Source of the DNA: Catellatospora sp. TT07R-123
Lineage (GTDB): Bacteria > Actinomycetota > Actinomycetes > Mycobacteriales > Micromonosporaceae
Direction of reading: 5' to 3'
Length of the DNA stretch: 64,000 nt
NCBI RefSeq assembly: GCF_018327705.1
Contig: NZ_BNEM01000002.1
Coordinates: forward strand, 124,001 to 188,000
This document shows positions 8,929 through 18,122 of the stretch, one piece after another (the first letter of the stretch is position 1; every line of letters begins with the position of its first letter). The translations under genes were made by a program, and so were the position numbers. The notes below the pieces were generated by a model. That model saw only the letters and a program-made list of their open reading frames with translations. It ran no database searches and was not told where the DNA came from.

Positions 8929-8960
8929 GGAGCCCCCGGCGCACCAGCGCCGGGGGCTCC
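8929..8960 (+). terminator. Terminator of the M4 protease gene
   Basis: A perfect 14-bp GC-rich stem (8929-8942 with 8947-8960; GGAGCCCCCGGCGC) with a 4-nt loop lies 25 nt after the protease stop. There is no U tract, as is common for actinobacterial hairpin terminators. Confidence 0.8.
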
Positions 8961-9044
8961 GCCCCGCTTCGGGCGGCGGCATCCGGAATTGACGGGCCTC
9001 CCACGCGGTCGGTGCCGACGCCTCGGCCGTGGCATCCTGTGCCG

Positions 9045-10280
9045 ATGCCGAGCTACCTGGTGGACCGCAGGCCGCTGCGGATTCCGGCGTTCCGGCGGCT
9101 GTGGACCGGCTCGGCGGTGGCCGCGGTCGGCGGCTCGTTCAGCCTGGTCGCGGTCCCGACCCAGCTGTTCACGCTGACCGGCTCGTCGGCTGCGGTCGGG
9201 CTGGCCGCCGCGGTGTCGCTGGGCACGCTGGTCGTCTCGGCGCTGTGGTCTGGGGCGCTGGCGGACACGACGGACCGGCGGCGGCTGCTGCTGATCGGCA
9301 ATGCCGGGCTGGGCCTGGTCTACCTGGGGCTGTGGCTGAACACCGCGCTGCGGCTGGATGCGGTGCCGCTGATGCTCGCGCTGGTCGCGGTGCAGGGGCT
9401 GAGTTACGGCACGACCCTGACCGCGATCGGCGCGGCGGTGCCGCGGGTCGTGCCCGCGGACCTGCTGGTGGCCGCGAACAGCCTCAGCGCGCTGACCCGC
9501 TACGCCGGGGCGGTGCTAGGCCCGCTGCTGGCCGGGGTACTGATCCCGGTGCTGGGCCTGGGCCCGCTGTACCTGCTGGACACGCTCGCACTGGGCGTGG
9601 TGCTGTGGGCGGTGGCCGGGCTGCCGCCGCTGCCGCCGACCGAGCCGGCACCGACCGGCCGCGGCGTGCTGCGACGCCTCGGCGACGGGTTCGGCTACCT
9701 GGCCCGGCAGCGGGTGCTGGTCGCGGTGCTCGCCGTCGACCTGGCCGCGATGGTGTTCGCGATGCCGTCGGCGCTCTACCCGGAACTGGCCGAACGCGCG
9801 TTCGGCGGGCCGCCGGGCGGCGGCGGGCAGCTCGGGCTGCTGTACGCGGCGTACCCGGCCGGGGTGTTCGCAGCCGGGCTGCTGTCGGGCTCCTACAGCC
9901 GCAGGCGGCGCCACGGGGCGCTCATGGCCGGGGCCGCGATGGCGTGGGGCTGCTGCGTGATCGCGCTCGCGGCCGCGCCGGGCCTGGCGTTCGCGCTGGC
10001 GGCGCTGCTGTGCGGCGGGGCGGTCAACTTCGCGCTGAGCACGTTCCGCAACGCGATCTCGCAGGCGTACACGCCCGACGCGATGCGCGGCCGGATCCAG
10101 GGTTCGCTGACGGTGGTGCTGATGGGCGGGCCGCAGCTGGCCAATCTGGTGCACGGGCTCGGCGGGGCGGCCGTCGGGGCGCGCCTGGCCGTCGGGATCG
10201 GCGGGGCGCTGACGGTGGTCACGGTCGCGGCGCTGGTGCGGGCGGTGCCGCAGCTGTGGGCGTACGACGCGACCGCATGA
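9045..10280 (+). CDS. MFS transporter
   Basis: A 411-residue, 12-helix MFS_3 protein (enterobactin exporter EntS-like). The ATG at 9045 is preferred over the in-frame ATG at 9012: the N-terminus MPSYLVDRRPLRIPAFRRLW matches the short cytoplasmic lead of the family, and CATCCT (9033-9038) sits exactly 6 nt upstream as a leaderless-type -10. The loop 2-3 motif is SGALADTTDRRRLLL. The substrate is unknown. The aminotransferase gene starts 43 nt after its stop, apparently from its own promoter. Confidence 0.88.
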   Translation: MPSYLVDRRPLRIPAFRRLWTGSAVAAVGGSFSLVAVPTQLFTLTGSSAAVGLAAAVSLGTLVVSALWSGALADTTDRRRLLLIGNAGLGLVYLGLWLNTALRLDAVPLMLALVAVQGLSYGTTLTAIGAAVPRVVPADLLVAANSLSALTRYAGAVLGPLLAGVLIPVLGLGPLYLLDTLALGVVLWAVAGLPPLPPTEPAPTGRGVLRRLGDGFGYLARQRVLVAVLAVDLAAMVFAMPSALYPELAERAFGGPPGGGGQLGLLYAAYPAGVFAAGLLSGSYSRRRRHGALMAGAAMAWGCCVIALAAAPGLAFALAALLCGGAVNFALSTFRNAISQAYTPDAMRGRIQGSLTVVLMGGPQLANLVHGLGGAAVGARLAVGIGGALTVVTVAALVRAVPQLWAYDATA

Positions 10281-10323
10281 TCCCGGGTGGCCCGGCGGTG
10301 GGCGGACCGGCGAAGATGGTGAC

Positions 10324-11505
10324 ATGACGATCCCCGCCGGCGACCCGCTGGTCGCCCGGATGCGCCCCTTCGGCACCACCATCTTCGCCACCATGTCGGC
10401 GCTGGCGGTGCGGACCGGTTCGGTGAACCTGGGCCAGGGCTTCCCCGACACCGACGGGCCCGCCGAGATGCTGGCCGCCGCCGAGGCGGCGCTGCGCGGC
10501 GGGTTCAACCAGTACCCGCCCGGCCCCGGCCAGCCCGTGCTGCGCCAGGCGGTCAGCGCGCACCAGCGCCGGTTCTGGGGGCTGGACTACGACCCGGACG
10601 GCGAGGTCGTCGTCACGGCGGGTGCCACCGAGGCGATCGCGGCGGCGATCCTCGGGCTGTGCGAGCCGGGCGACGAGGTGGTGTGCTTCGAGCCGTTCTA
10701 CGACTCGTACGCGGCGAGTATCGCCCTGGCTCAGGCGGTGCGCCGCCCGGTGACGCTGCGGCCGGGGGCCGACGGCCGGTTCCACTTCGACCCCGACGAG
10801 CTGCGGGCGGCGTTCGGGCCGCGCACCCGGCTGCTGCTGCTCAACTCCCCGCACAACCCGACCGGCAAGGTGTTCGACGCCGACGAGCTGCGGCTGCTGG
10901 CCGACCTGTGCCGCGAGCACGACGTGTACGCCGTGACCGACGAGGTGTACGAGCACCTGGTGTTCGACGACGCGGCCGGGCCGCACACGCCGCTGGCGAC
11001 GCTGCCGGGGATGCGGGAGCGGACGCTGCGCATCTCGTCGGCGGGCAAGACGTTCTCGTGCACGGGCTGGAAGGTCGGCTGGGCCAGCGGCCCGGCGCCG
11101 CTGGTGTCGGCGGTGCTGCGGGTCAAGCAGTTCCTGACCTACGTCAACGCGGGGCCGTTCCAGCCCGCCGTCGCGGTGGCGCTGGGGCTGGGCGACGACT
11201 ACTTCACCGGGTTCACCGCCGGGATGCAGGCCCGCCGCGACCAGTTGCGGGCGGGGCTGGCCGAGGCCGGGTTCACGGTGCTGCGCTCGGAGGGCACCTA
11301 CTTCGTCAACGCCGACATCCGCTCGGTGGGCGGCACCGACGGGGAGGAGTTCTGCCTGTCCATGCCGGAGCGCTACGGCGTGGTCGCGGTGCCGTCGCAG
11401 GTGTTCTACGACGACGTGGCGGCCGGGCGGCACCTGGTGCGGTTCGCGTTCTGCAAGCGGCCCGAGGTGCTCGACGAGGCCATCGCCCGGCTGCGCAAGG
11501 CCTAG
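10324..11505 (+). CDS. PLP-dependent class I/II aminotransferase
   Basis: A 393-residue fold-type I aminotransferase. Lys242 in SSAGKTFSCTGWK is the Schiff-base lysine; SPHNPTGKV and TDEVYEHLVF are the PLP pocket motifs. It resembles the YbdL/kynurenine aminotransferase and DapC-like group that uses methionine, glutamine, kynurenine or succinyl-diaminopimelate; the exact substrate cannot be read from sequence. The start is preceded by GAAGAT 6 nt upstream and no ribosome site. It ends in TAG, and the next gene (GNAT) is in the same frame three codons later, so read-through of this TAG would join the two proteins. Confidence 0.93.
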   Translation: MTIPAGDPLVARMRPFGTTIFATMSALAVRTGSVNLGQGFPDTDGPAEMLAAAEAALRGGFNQYPPGPGQPVLRQAVSAHQRRFWGLDYDPDGEVVVTAGATEAIAAAILGLCEPGDEVVCFEPFYDSYAASIALAQAVRRPVTLRPGADGRFHFDPDELRAAFGPRTRLLLLNSPHNPTGKVFDADELRLLADLCREHDVYAVTDEVYEHLVFDDAAGPHTPLATLPGMRERTLRISSAGKTFSCTGWKVGWASGPAPLVSAVLRVKQFLTYVNAGPFQPAVAVALGLGDDYFTGFTAGMQARRDQLRAGLAEAGFTVLRSEGTYFVNADIRSVGGTDGEEFCLSMPERYGVVAVPSQVFYDDVAAGRHLVRFAFCKRPEVLDEAIARLRKA

Positions 11506-11514
11506 GATCGACCG

Positions 11515-12078
11515 ATGGACCGCTCGCCGCTGCTGACGACCGACCGCCTGCTGCTACGCCGCTGGCAGGCGGCCGACCTGGCGCCGTTCGCCGCCCTGAA
11601 CGCCGACCCGGAGGTCATGGCGCATTTCCCGGCGACGATGAGCCCGGCCGACAGTGATGCGCTGGTCGAGCGGATCGAGGCCGGGTTCGAGGAGCGCGGT
11701 TTCGGGCTGTGGGCGGTGGAGGTCGCCGACACCGGGCGGTTCATCGGGTTCACGGGCCTGTCCGTGCCGCGTTTCGAGGCGCCCTTCCTCCCGGCGGTGG
11801 AGATCGGGTGGCGGCTGGCGCGGCCGTACTGGGGTCACGGGTACGCGACCGAGGCCGCCCGCCGCGTGCTCGGGTTCGCCTTCGACGACCTGGGGCTCGC
11901 CGAGGTCGTGTCGTTCACCAGCACGACCAACCTGCGCTCGCAGGCGGTCATGGCGCGGCTGGGGCTGACCCACGACCCGGCCGAGGACTTCGACCACCCG
12001 AGCGTGCCCGAGGGCAGCCCGCTGCGCCGCCACGTGCTGTGGCGCATCACCGCCGACCGGTGGCACGCGCGGCCGTGA
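11515..12078 (+). CDS. GNAT-family N-acetyltransferase (RimJ/RimL-like)
   Basis: A 187-residue Acetyltransf_3 protein. The acetyl-CoA pyrophosphate loop reads ARPYWGHGYATEAARRVLGF; the preceding strand EIGWRL and the late segment SFTSTTNLRSQAVMARLGL are typical of RimJ/RimL enzymes that acetylate N-terminal amines or small molecules. The substrate is unknown. The -10-like TAGGAT at 11503-11508 overlaps the TAG of the aminotransferase gene and is 6 nt from the ATG, so this gene can be transcribed alone as a leaderless mRNA as well as from the upstream gene. Confidence 0.9.
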   Translation: MDRSPLLTTDRLLLRRWQAADLAPFAALNADPEVMAHFPATMSPADSDALVERIEAGFEERGFGLWAVEVADTGRFIGFTGLSVPRFEAPFLPAVEIGWRLARPYWGHGYATEAARRVLGFAFDDLGLAEVVSFTSTTNLRSQAVMARLGLTHDPAEDFDHPSVPEGSPLRRHVLWRITADRWHARP

Positions 12079-12079
12079 G

Positions 12080-12113
12080 CGCGGGCCGGACCCCGGGCGG
12101 GGTCCGGCCCGCG
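12080..12113. terminator. Bidirectional terminator hairpin
   Basis: A perfect 15-bp stem (12080-12094 with 12099-12113; CGCGGGCCGGACCCC) with loop GGGC fills the gap between the convergent GNAT gene and lipoprotein gene, so it can serve both. Confidence 0.85.
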
Positions 12114-12117
12114 ACGT

Positions 12118-13467
12118 TCACTTGCCGGTGAGCGTGCAGGGCTCGTCGTCCTTGAACTTCTCGATCTTCTTCTCCCAGAGCGTGGTCTGGTCCTTGAGCG
12201 TCGCGAACCCGAGCAGCTCCAGCTTGTATCCCGCGATGGCGTGCAGCGTCGCCGACGCGCGCTGGCAGGGCGGGATGTCGGCGGTCAGCGTCGTGCCGGG
12301 GGTGAACTCCCCCGCCACGTACGTGTCGAGGGTGATGAACGCGAAGGTGCCGATGCCGAGCGTGGCCAGTTCCAGGCGCGGGAACTCCCAGCCCCAGCCG
12401 AACCCGACCGGCAGGTAGCCCGCGGTCACGGTCTCCTTGGCGCCGAGCACCGCCTCGGCGGTGCGCAGGTCCGACGTGCCGGTCAGCAGCGGGCTGCCGG
12501 ACTTGGCGAAGCCCTGGTCGGCGTCGTAGGTCACCTTGAACGAGCCGCCGCTGGAGGAGTTCTCGCGCAGCGCGGGCACGATCCGGATCGCCGACTTGAC
12601 CTTCAGCGTGAACGGGATGCCGCCCACCACGAACGGGATCGGCGCCTCGAAGGGGAAGCTGAGCCGGGCGATGTCGGTGTCCAGGCCGGTGCCGCTGCGC
12701 CCGACGGCCGCCCAGGTCACCTCCATCTCGGCCGACAGTTTGCGGATGTTGCTGGTGATGGACCTGCCCGCGCCGTGGTCGAACTCCATCCGGGTCTCGT
12801 TGGTGAAGTTGCTGACCCAGCCCGACGCGGTGACCTTGGCGTTGGCCCGGGAGGCTTCCAGTTCCACGTCGAGCCTGGTCGCCTTCGGGGTGAGTTTCAG
12901 GGTCACCTCGACGCCCCCGATCGTCCACTTGTTGGTGACCGAGGGCCCGTCGCCTGCCTGCCGGACCAGCGAGACGTCGGCGACGCGGGTGGTGGTGCCG
13001 TCGCTGAGCCGGACCGCCTTGTAGTCCTTCTCCGACAGGCCCGCCCAGGCCACCGGGACGGTCCAGCCGACGGTGCCGGTGTCGACGAGCTCGTTGAGGG
13101 TGGTGTCGGCCGTCTCGACCACGACCTGGTCGCCCTCGGTGCGCACGGCGGCCACCTTGCGGACCGCCTTGCCGCCGAACAGGACGGTCTTGCCGGGGGC
13201 GAGCTTGTCGATGCCCTTGGTCCCGGCGGCGAACCGGAACACCTTGCCGTCCTCGGCGCGCAGCCCGGACGCCACGGCGCCGGCGTCGACGACCACCGCG
13301 TTCGGGCCGTAGGTCACGTTGTCGAACGTGCCGGCCATCCCGGCCGGGCCGGACGAGGCGGCGGGTCCGGGCGCCGCGGCGGAGCCGTCGTCCGAGGAGC
13401 CGCCGCACGCGGCGGTGAGGACCAGGACCACGGCGAGCACGCCGCACGGAAGTGATCGCTTCAACAC
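12118..13467 (-). CDS. Secreted lipoprotein of unknown function
   Basis: A 449-residue protein with a lipoprotein signal (MLKRSLPCGVLAVVLVLTAACGG, lipobox TAAC, Cys21) followed by a low-complexity Ser/Ala/Gly/Pro linker (about 22-45). The rest is rich in short beta-strand-like segments with many Lys/Thr/Val, and I recognise no family. The GTG start has CACGCT 6 nt upstream and no ribosome site. It is a single-gene unit between the terminator at 12080 and the antiporter gene; 13468-13594 between them holds nothing I recognise. Anchored outside the membrane, it may bind a cell-wall component or ligand, but that is a guess. Confidence 0.85.
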   Translation of the reverse strand: MLKRSLPCGVLAVVLVLTAACGGSSDDGSAAAPGPAASSGPAGMAGTFDNVTYGPNAVVVDAGAVASGLRAEDGKVFRFAAGTKGIDKLAPGKTVLFGGKAVRKVAAVRTEGDQVVVETADTTLNELVDTGTVGWTVPVAWAGLSEKDYKAVRLSDGTTTRVADVSLVRQAGDGPSVTNKWTIGGVEVTLKLTPKATRLDVELEASRANAKVTASGWVSNFTNETRMEFDHGAGRSITSNIRKLSAEMEVTWAAVGRSGTGLDTDIARLSFPFEAPIPFVVGGIPFTLKVKSAIRIVPALRENSSSGGSFKVTYDADQGFAKSGSPLLTGTSDLRTAEAVLGAKETVTAGYLPVGFGWGWEFPRLELATLGIGTFAFITLDTYVAGEFTPGTTLTADIPPCQRASATLHAIAGYKLELLGFATLKDQTTLWEKKIEKFKDDEPCTLTGK

Positions 13468-13594
13468 GCCGGGAGCGTGACACCGCTCGATCCGACCGGC
13501 CCGCGTCTGTCCTTGATCGGACAGCGGCTTCCCATGCCCTGAGCTGCTGGTTTACGTACAAGGAAACAGTGGATGACCGTTGGCCGGCGACCGG

Positions 13595-14689
13595 TCAGGG
13601 GACCAGGGACAGGAACAGGAACACGCCGAACAGGGTCAGGTGCACCGCGCCCTGCATCAGGGTGGCGCGGCCCGGCGCGACGGTCAGGGTGGTGACCACG
13701 ATGGTGAGCGCCAGCAGGACCATGTCCTTCGGGCTCAGGCCGAGCACGAGGGTGTTCTGCAGCCAGATGGAGGCGAGCGCGAGCACCGGGATGGTGAGGC
13801 CGATGCTGGCCAGTGCCGAGCCCAGCGCCAGGTTGAAGCTGGTCTGGATCTCGTTGCGGCGGGCGGCGCGCACCGCCGCGACGGTCTCCGGGGCCAGCAC
13901 GAGCAGCGCGATCGCGACGCCCACGACGGCGCGCGGGGCGCCCGCGGCCACGACGGCGTGCTCGATGGCCGGGGCCGCGGACTTGGCCAGGCCGACGACG
14001 ACGACCAGGCACAGGAACAGCAGGCCGAGGCTGATCGCGGTGGCGCGGGTCGTCGGCCCGGGACCGTGCTCGCCGTCGGACTCGACCCGGCTGCCGGGTT
14101 CCAGGGGCAGGAAGTACTGGCGGTGCCGACCGGTCTGGATGAACACGAACGAGCCGTACAGCACCAGCGACGCGATGCCGTCGAAGGCCAGCTGCACCCC
14201 GGTGAACGTCGGCCCCGGGCTGCTGGTGGTGAAGGTCGGCAGCACCAGCGCCAGGGTCGCCACCGCGCTGAGCGTGGCCACCGCGGCGGTGACGCCCTCG
14301 ACCCGGAACTCGACCTCGCCGTGGCGCAGCGCCCCGAGCAGCAGGCACAGGCCCATCACGCCGTTGCAGACGATCATGATGGCGGAGAAGACCGTGTCGC
14401 GGGCCAGGCTGGACGGCCCCTCCCCCGCCGAGGTCATCAGCATGATGATCAGTCCGACCTCGATGACCGTGACCGCGACCGCGAGGATCAGCGTGCCGAA
14501 CGGCTCGCCGACCCGGTGCGCGACGACCTCGGCGTGGTGCACCGCGGTGAGGACGGCGGCGATCAGGGCGGCCGCGACGACGACCAGGGCGAAGACGCCG
14601 AGTTCGCGGTGCCAGGTGCCGAGCAGCACCAGCGCCGTGATCGGCGGGATCACCAGGTACCACGGCACCGACCTGGCGAGTTTGACCAT
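13595..14689 (-). CDS. Ca2+:H+ antiporter family protein (ChaA-like)
   Basis: A 364-residue membrane protein with about 11 hydrophobic segments and the two inverted alpha repeats of the CaCA superfamily. Repeat 1 is GEPFGTLILAVAVTVIEVGL and repeat 2 contains APETVAAVRAARRNEIQTS followed by FNLALGSALASIGLT; the acidic residues in these repeats bind the cation. ChaA-type proteins exchange internal Ca2+, Na+ or K+ for protons, mainly at alkaline pH. The ATG lies 6 nt after TAGCCT (minus strand) without a ribosome site, so the mRNA is probably leaderless. Confidence 0.92.
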   Translation of the reverse strand: MVKLARSVPWYLVIPPITALVLLGTWHRELGVFALVVVAAALIAAVLTAVHHAEVVAHRVGEPFGTLILAVAVTVIEVGLIIMLMTSAGEGPSSLARDTVFSAIMIVCNGVMGLCLLLGALRHGEVEFRVEGVTAAVATLSAVATLALVLPTFTTSSPGPTFTGVQLAFDGIASLVLYGSFVFIQTGRHRQYFLPLEPGSRVESDGEHGPGPTTRATAISLGLLFLCLVVVVGLAKSAAPAIEHAVVAAGAPRAVVGVAIALLVLAPETVAAVRAARRNEIQTSFNLALGSALASIGLTIPVLALASIWLQNTLVLGLSPKDMVLLALTIVVTTLTVAPGRATLMQGAVHLTLFGVFLFLSLVP

Positions 14690-14788
14690 GTATCGAGGCT
14701 ACGTGGACGAAACGGCTTGTATGGGTGATACCGGATACGGCAGGGCGGTCCCGCTGCCGGGCCGTCCCGGTTGCACTACATTGCGCGG

Positions 14789-15832
14789 GTGCCCCACCGC
14801 CCGATCGCCCTCACCGCCGCGGCGCTGATCACCACCGCCCTGCTCGGCGCCTGCGGGACCGCCCCGGATCCGCAGCCGACGTTCGTCGCCGCCCCGTCCG
14901 CGTCGGCCGCCGCGGCCAGCGCCGTGGCCAGCCCCGCCGCCTCCCCCAGCCCGGCGGCGGCCGCGGCCGCGTGCGGGGTGTTCCCCGCCGACAATGTGTG
15001 GCGCCTGGACGTGTCGAAGCTGCCCGTGCACGCCTCCTCGGCGGCGTACGTGCGCAGCATCGGCGCCGACGCGCACATGCACCCCGACTTCGGCTCCGGC
15101 CTGTGGGAGGGCGCCCCGATCGGCATCCCGGTCACCACCGTCAAGCCCGGCCAGGCCAAGGTGAAGGTCACCTTCGAGTACGCCGGTGAGAGCGACAAGG
15201 GCCCGTACCCGGTCCCCGCCGACGCCAAGGTCGAGGGCGGGCGCGGCAGCGACGGCGACCGCCACGTCATCCTCTACGACCCGGCCGCCTGCAAGGTGTA
15301 CGAGCTGTACGCCGCCTACCCGAACGGCTCCGGCTGGCGCGCGGGCTCCGGCGCGATCTTCGACCTGCGCTCGAACCGGCTGCGCCCGGCCGGGTGGACC
15401 TCCGCCGACGCGGCCGGGCTGTCGGTCTTCGCCGGGCTGGTGCGCTACGACGAGATCGCCAAGGGCCGCATCGACCACGCGCTGCGCATCACCGTGCCGC
15501 GCTCGCGCGACACGTACCTGTGGCCCGCCCGGCACGCCGCCTCCGACCGCTCGGACGCGTCCCTGCCGCCGATGGGGCTGCGGCTGCGCCTGAAGGCGGG
15601 CGTGGACGTGTCGAAGTTCCCGAAGCAGGCCCGGATCGTCGCCGAGGCGATGAAGACGTACGGCGTCATCGTCGCCGACAACGGCTCGCCCTGGTACCTG
15701 TCGGGCGCCCCGGACGAACGCTGGTCCAACGACGCGCTGCGCGCGCTGAAGGACCTGCAGGGCTCCGACTTCGAGGCGGTCGACGTCGGGAAGCTGGCCG
15801 GCGACCGCGACTCGGGCGCGGTCGCCCGCTGA
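14789..15832 (+). CDS. Secreted lipoprotein of unknown function
   Basis: A 347-residue protein. The GTG at 14789 is preferred over the in-frame ATG at 14771 because it is 6 nt from TACATT and starts a tidy lipoprotein signal (MPHRPIALTAAALITTALLGAC, Cys22). An Ala/Ser/Pro linker follows, then a conserved-looking globular domain with CGVFPADNVWRLDVSKLPV, HMHPDFGSGLWEGAPIGIP and RHVILYDPAACKVYELYAAYP. Similar proteins occur in actinobacteria and myxobacteria, but I know no function; the aromatic, His- and Asp-rich core could be an extracellular enzyme or binding domain. It converges on the AlkZ-type gene with a 3-nt gap. Confidence 0.85.
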   Translation: MPHRPIALTAAALITTALLGACGTAPDPQPTFVAAPSASAAAASAVASPAASPSPAAAAAACGVFPADNVWRLDVSKLPVHASSAAYVRSIGADAHMHPDFGSGLWEGAPIGIPVTTVKPGQAKVKVTFEYAGESDKGPYPVPADAKVEGGRGSDGDRHVILYDPAACKVYELYAAYPNGSGWRAGSGAIFDLRSNRLRPAGWTSADAAGLSVFAGLVRYDEIAKGRIDHALRITVPRSRDTYLWPARHAASDRSDASLPPMGLRLRLKAGVDVSKFPKQARIVAEAMKTYGVIVADNGSPWYLSGAPDERWSNDALRALKDLQGSDFEAVDVGKLAGDRDSGAVAR

Positions 15833-15835
15833 CGG

Positions 15836-16921
15836 TCAGCGCGGCGCGACGCTGACCCGCGCGGGCAGGCCGAGGAACCGGCCGTGCCGGTCGGCCGTCG
15901 CCGACAGCGCGGCCTCCTGCGGGGGCGTGAGCGTCTCGTAAACCTCCAGGTCGAACAGCACGCCCTGGCGGCTCACCGTACGGCGCCAGTGGCCGGTGAA
16001 CTGGCCGTCGACCAGCAGCACCCCGTTGGCGGCGGGCCGGTCCAGCCGCGACCCGCCGCGCCGGGCCAGGTCCAGCAGGAACTTGCTCTCGCTGTAGCCC
16101 ACCAGGTATTCGTCGTAGCCCTGGAGCAGGTGCACCACCGGCCCGTCCGGCGGCGCGGCGGGCGGCGCCCCGGCGAACCAGTACGTCAGCCCGTCGGCGG
16201 TCAGGCTGTGCAGCCGGTCGCCGACCAGGTCCAGGCCGCGCCGGATGTCGGCCAGGGTGAGGCTGGACCACCAGCGGAAGTCCTTCACCGTGGCCGGGCC
16301 GTGGCTGGTGAAGTAGCGCAGCGTCAGCTCCGCAAGCGCCGCGTCGGGGTCCAGCTCCCGCGCGTGCGGGGCCCGGTCGGCCACCAGCCCGTAGGTCTGC
16401 TGCCTGCCGTTCAGCGCGCCGCTGCAGATCAGCCCTTCGAGCTCGGCGTGCATGGCCAGGTGGGTGACGGCGAGCGTGCCCGTGGGCAGCCCGGCGGCCG
16501 CCAGGTGCGGCACGAGCTCCTTGCGGGTCAGCTGCCGCCCGCCCGACAGCGCCTGGACCAGCACGTCGTCGCCCCGGGACAGGACGGCGTCGTCGAGGCC
16601 CTGCTGGCGGTAGTAGTACGCGATGAGCTGGTGCACGCGCGGCCCGGTCAGCGCCAGCAGCCACGCGATGTCGTCGGGCGAGACGAAGTGCCAGGTCGGC
16701 CGCAGGACGTGGGTGCGCAGGAAGTCCCCGTGCGCGAACGCCGCGTCGAGCTGCGCATCGGTGGCGGCGGGGTCGCGGTCGCCCAGCGACCACTTGGCCG
16801 GGCCGAAATCCTGCGACTGCACGGCGACCAGGCCGCCGACGATCGCGGCGGCACCGACCGCGGGCTGGTCTAGCAGGCCGAGGTTGCGCATGCGCCAGAA
16901 GGCGAGGCTGCGGGCGTCCAC
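15836..16921 (-). CDS. AlkZ/YcaQ-type winged-helix DNA glycosylase family protein
   Basis: A 361-residue HTH_42 protein. Members such as AlkZ and YcaQ are DNA glycosylases that unhook interstrand crosslinks or bulky alkyl adducts using a QxQ or QxD motif. Here LVAVQSQDFG gives Gln35-Ser-Gln37, so the catalytic motif is kept. The winged-helix repeats and a C-terminal beta-barrel with PVVHLLQGYDEYLVGY and DGQFTGHWRR also fit. The GTG at 16921 is preferred (TAGCAT lies 7 nt upstream); an in-frame ATG at 16969 would add 16 residues. In antibiotic producers such proteins can give self-resistance, but no biosynthesis genes are nearby; a general repair role is more likely. Confidence 0.87.
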   Translation of the reverse strand: MDARSLAFWRMRNLGLLDQPAVGAAAIVGGLVAVQSQDFGPAKWSLGDRDPAATDAQLDAAFAHGDFLRTHVLRPTWHFVSPDDIAWLLALTGPRVHQLIAYYYRQQGLDDAVLSRGDDVLVQALSGGRQLTRKELVPHLAAAGLPTGTLAVTHLAMHAELEGLICSGALNGRQQTYGLVADRAPHARELDPDAALAELTLRYFTSHGPATVKDFRWWSSLTLADIRRGLDLVGDRLHSLTADGLTYWFAGAPPAAPPDGPVVHLLQGYDEYLVGYSESKFLLDLARRGGSRLDRPAANGVLLVDGQFTGHWRRTVSRQGVLFDLEVYETLTPPQEAALSATADRHGRFLGLPARVSVAPR

Positions 16922-16998
16922 CAGCCGGATGCTATCGGCACCGCCCGACAACCCCCGCAGCGCTGGCACGGCGCGCGGCGCACTGCCAGGATGGGTCC

Positions 16999-18108
16999 GT
17001 GGAGCTGGAGACCTTCCTGGGTACGGCCGCGCGCCTGATCGCCGTCCCGTCGACCGCCGACCGTCCCGAGGAGCTGCACCGCGCCCTCGACCTGGTGCTT
17101 GCGGAGGTCCTGGCCCGGGTGGGGCCCGGGTTCACCGTGGAGCGGTTCAGCTCGGGGAGCAAGCCCAGCGCCCTGGTCTACCGCGACACCGGCGCCGGCC
17201 GGCCGGACTTCCGGGTCATCCTCAACGGACACGTCGACGTGGTTCCGGCCGAGCCGCACCAGTTCACCGCCCGCCGCGACGGCGACCGGCTGTACGGGCG
17301 CGGCACGCACGACATGAAGGTGGCCGCGCTGGCGCAGGCGCTGGTCTTCGCCGAGCTGGCCCCGGCGCTGCCGTACCCGATCGCGTTGCAGCTGGTCACC
17401 GATGAGGAGGTGGGTGGCCGCGACGGCACCGGGCACCAGCTCGCACAGGGTGTGACCGGGCAGTTCGTGGTCATCGGCGAGCAGAGCGGCCTGGAGCTGG
17501 TCACCGATTCCAAGGGCATCGCGCAGGTGCGGCTGTCGGCCACCGGCCGCACCGGGCACAGCGCCTACCCGTGGCAGGGCGACAACGCCCTGGTGACCGT
17601 GATGCGGGCGGTGGAGAAGCTGCTCGCGGCATATCCGCTGCCGACCAGCGAGGCGTGGGTGACCACGGTGAACGTGGCCCGGGTGGAGACCGACAACCGG
17701 GCGTTCAACCAGGTGCCCGCGACCGCGACGGCGTGGCTGGACATCCGGTTCCCGCCCGGTGCGGCCGGGTTCGACGGGCGCACCCCGGCGCAGGTCGGGG
17801 CGTACCTGCTGGACGTGTGCGGGCCGGGGGTCGACATCGACGTCGCGCAGGCCGACGCGCCGCACTGGGCCGACCGGACCCTGCCCGAGGTGCTGGCGCT
17901 GCAGGCCGCAGCGCAGGCGCAGGGGTTCGCGGCCGGGTTCCTGCGCAAGCATGGCGCGGCCGACGGCCGGTACTACTCCCAGCGCGGCATCCCGGCGGTG
18001 ATCTTCGGGATCGGCGGCGGCGGCCTGCACGGCCCGCACGAGTACGTCGACGTCACCACCATCGAGCCCTACTACCGGGCACTGCGGGAGTTCCTGCTCG
18101 CGGTGTAG
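16999..18108 (+). CDS. M20 family metallopeptidase (ArgE/DapE/carboxypeptidase-like)
   Basis: A 369-residue cytosolic zinc peptidase or amidohydrolase. Metal-site motifs are in order: GHVDVVP (His78, Asp80), RGTHDMK (bridging Asp105), TDEEVGG (catalytic Glu136, ligand Glu137), GEQS (Glu161), and a late GPHEYV histidine. A dimerisation-domain segment ATGRTGHSAYPWQG is present. The substrate (acyl-ornithine, succinyl-diaminopimelate, peptide or acyl amino acid) cannot be decided. The GTG start has CAGGAT 6 nt upstream, and the promoter is divergent from the AlkZ-type gene. The S4 gene begins 14 nt after its TAG stop. Confidence 0.92.
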   Translation: MELETFLGTAARLIAVPSTADRPEELHRALDLVLAEVLARVGPGFTVERFSSGSKPSALVYRDTGAGRPDFRVILNGHVDVVPAEPHQFTARRDGDRLYGRGTHDMKVAALAQALVFAELAPALPYPIALQLVTDEEVGGRDGTGHQLAQGVTGQFVVIGEQSGLELVTDSKGIAQVRLSATGRTGHSAYPWQGDNALVTVMRAVEKLLAAYPLPTSEAWVTTVNVARVETDNRAFNQVPATATAWLDIRFPPGAAGFDGRTPAQVGAYLLDVCGPGVDIDVAQADAPHWADRTLPEVLALQAAAQAQGFAAGFLRKHGAADGRYYSQRGIPAVIFGIGGGGLHGPHEYVDVTTIEPYYRALREFLLAV

Positions 18109-18122
18109 GTCAGAATGATCTC

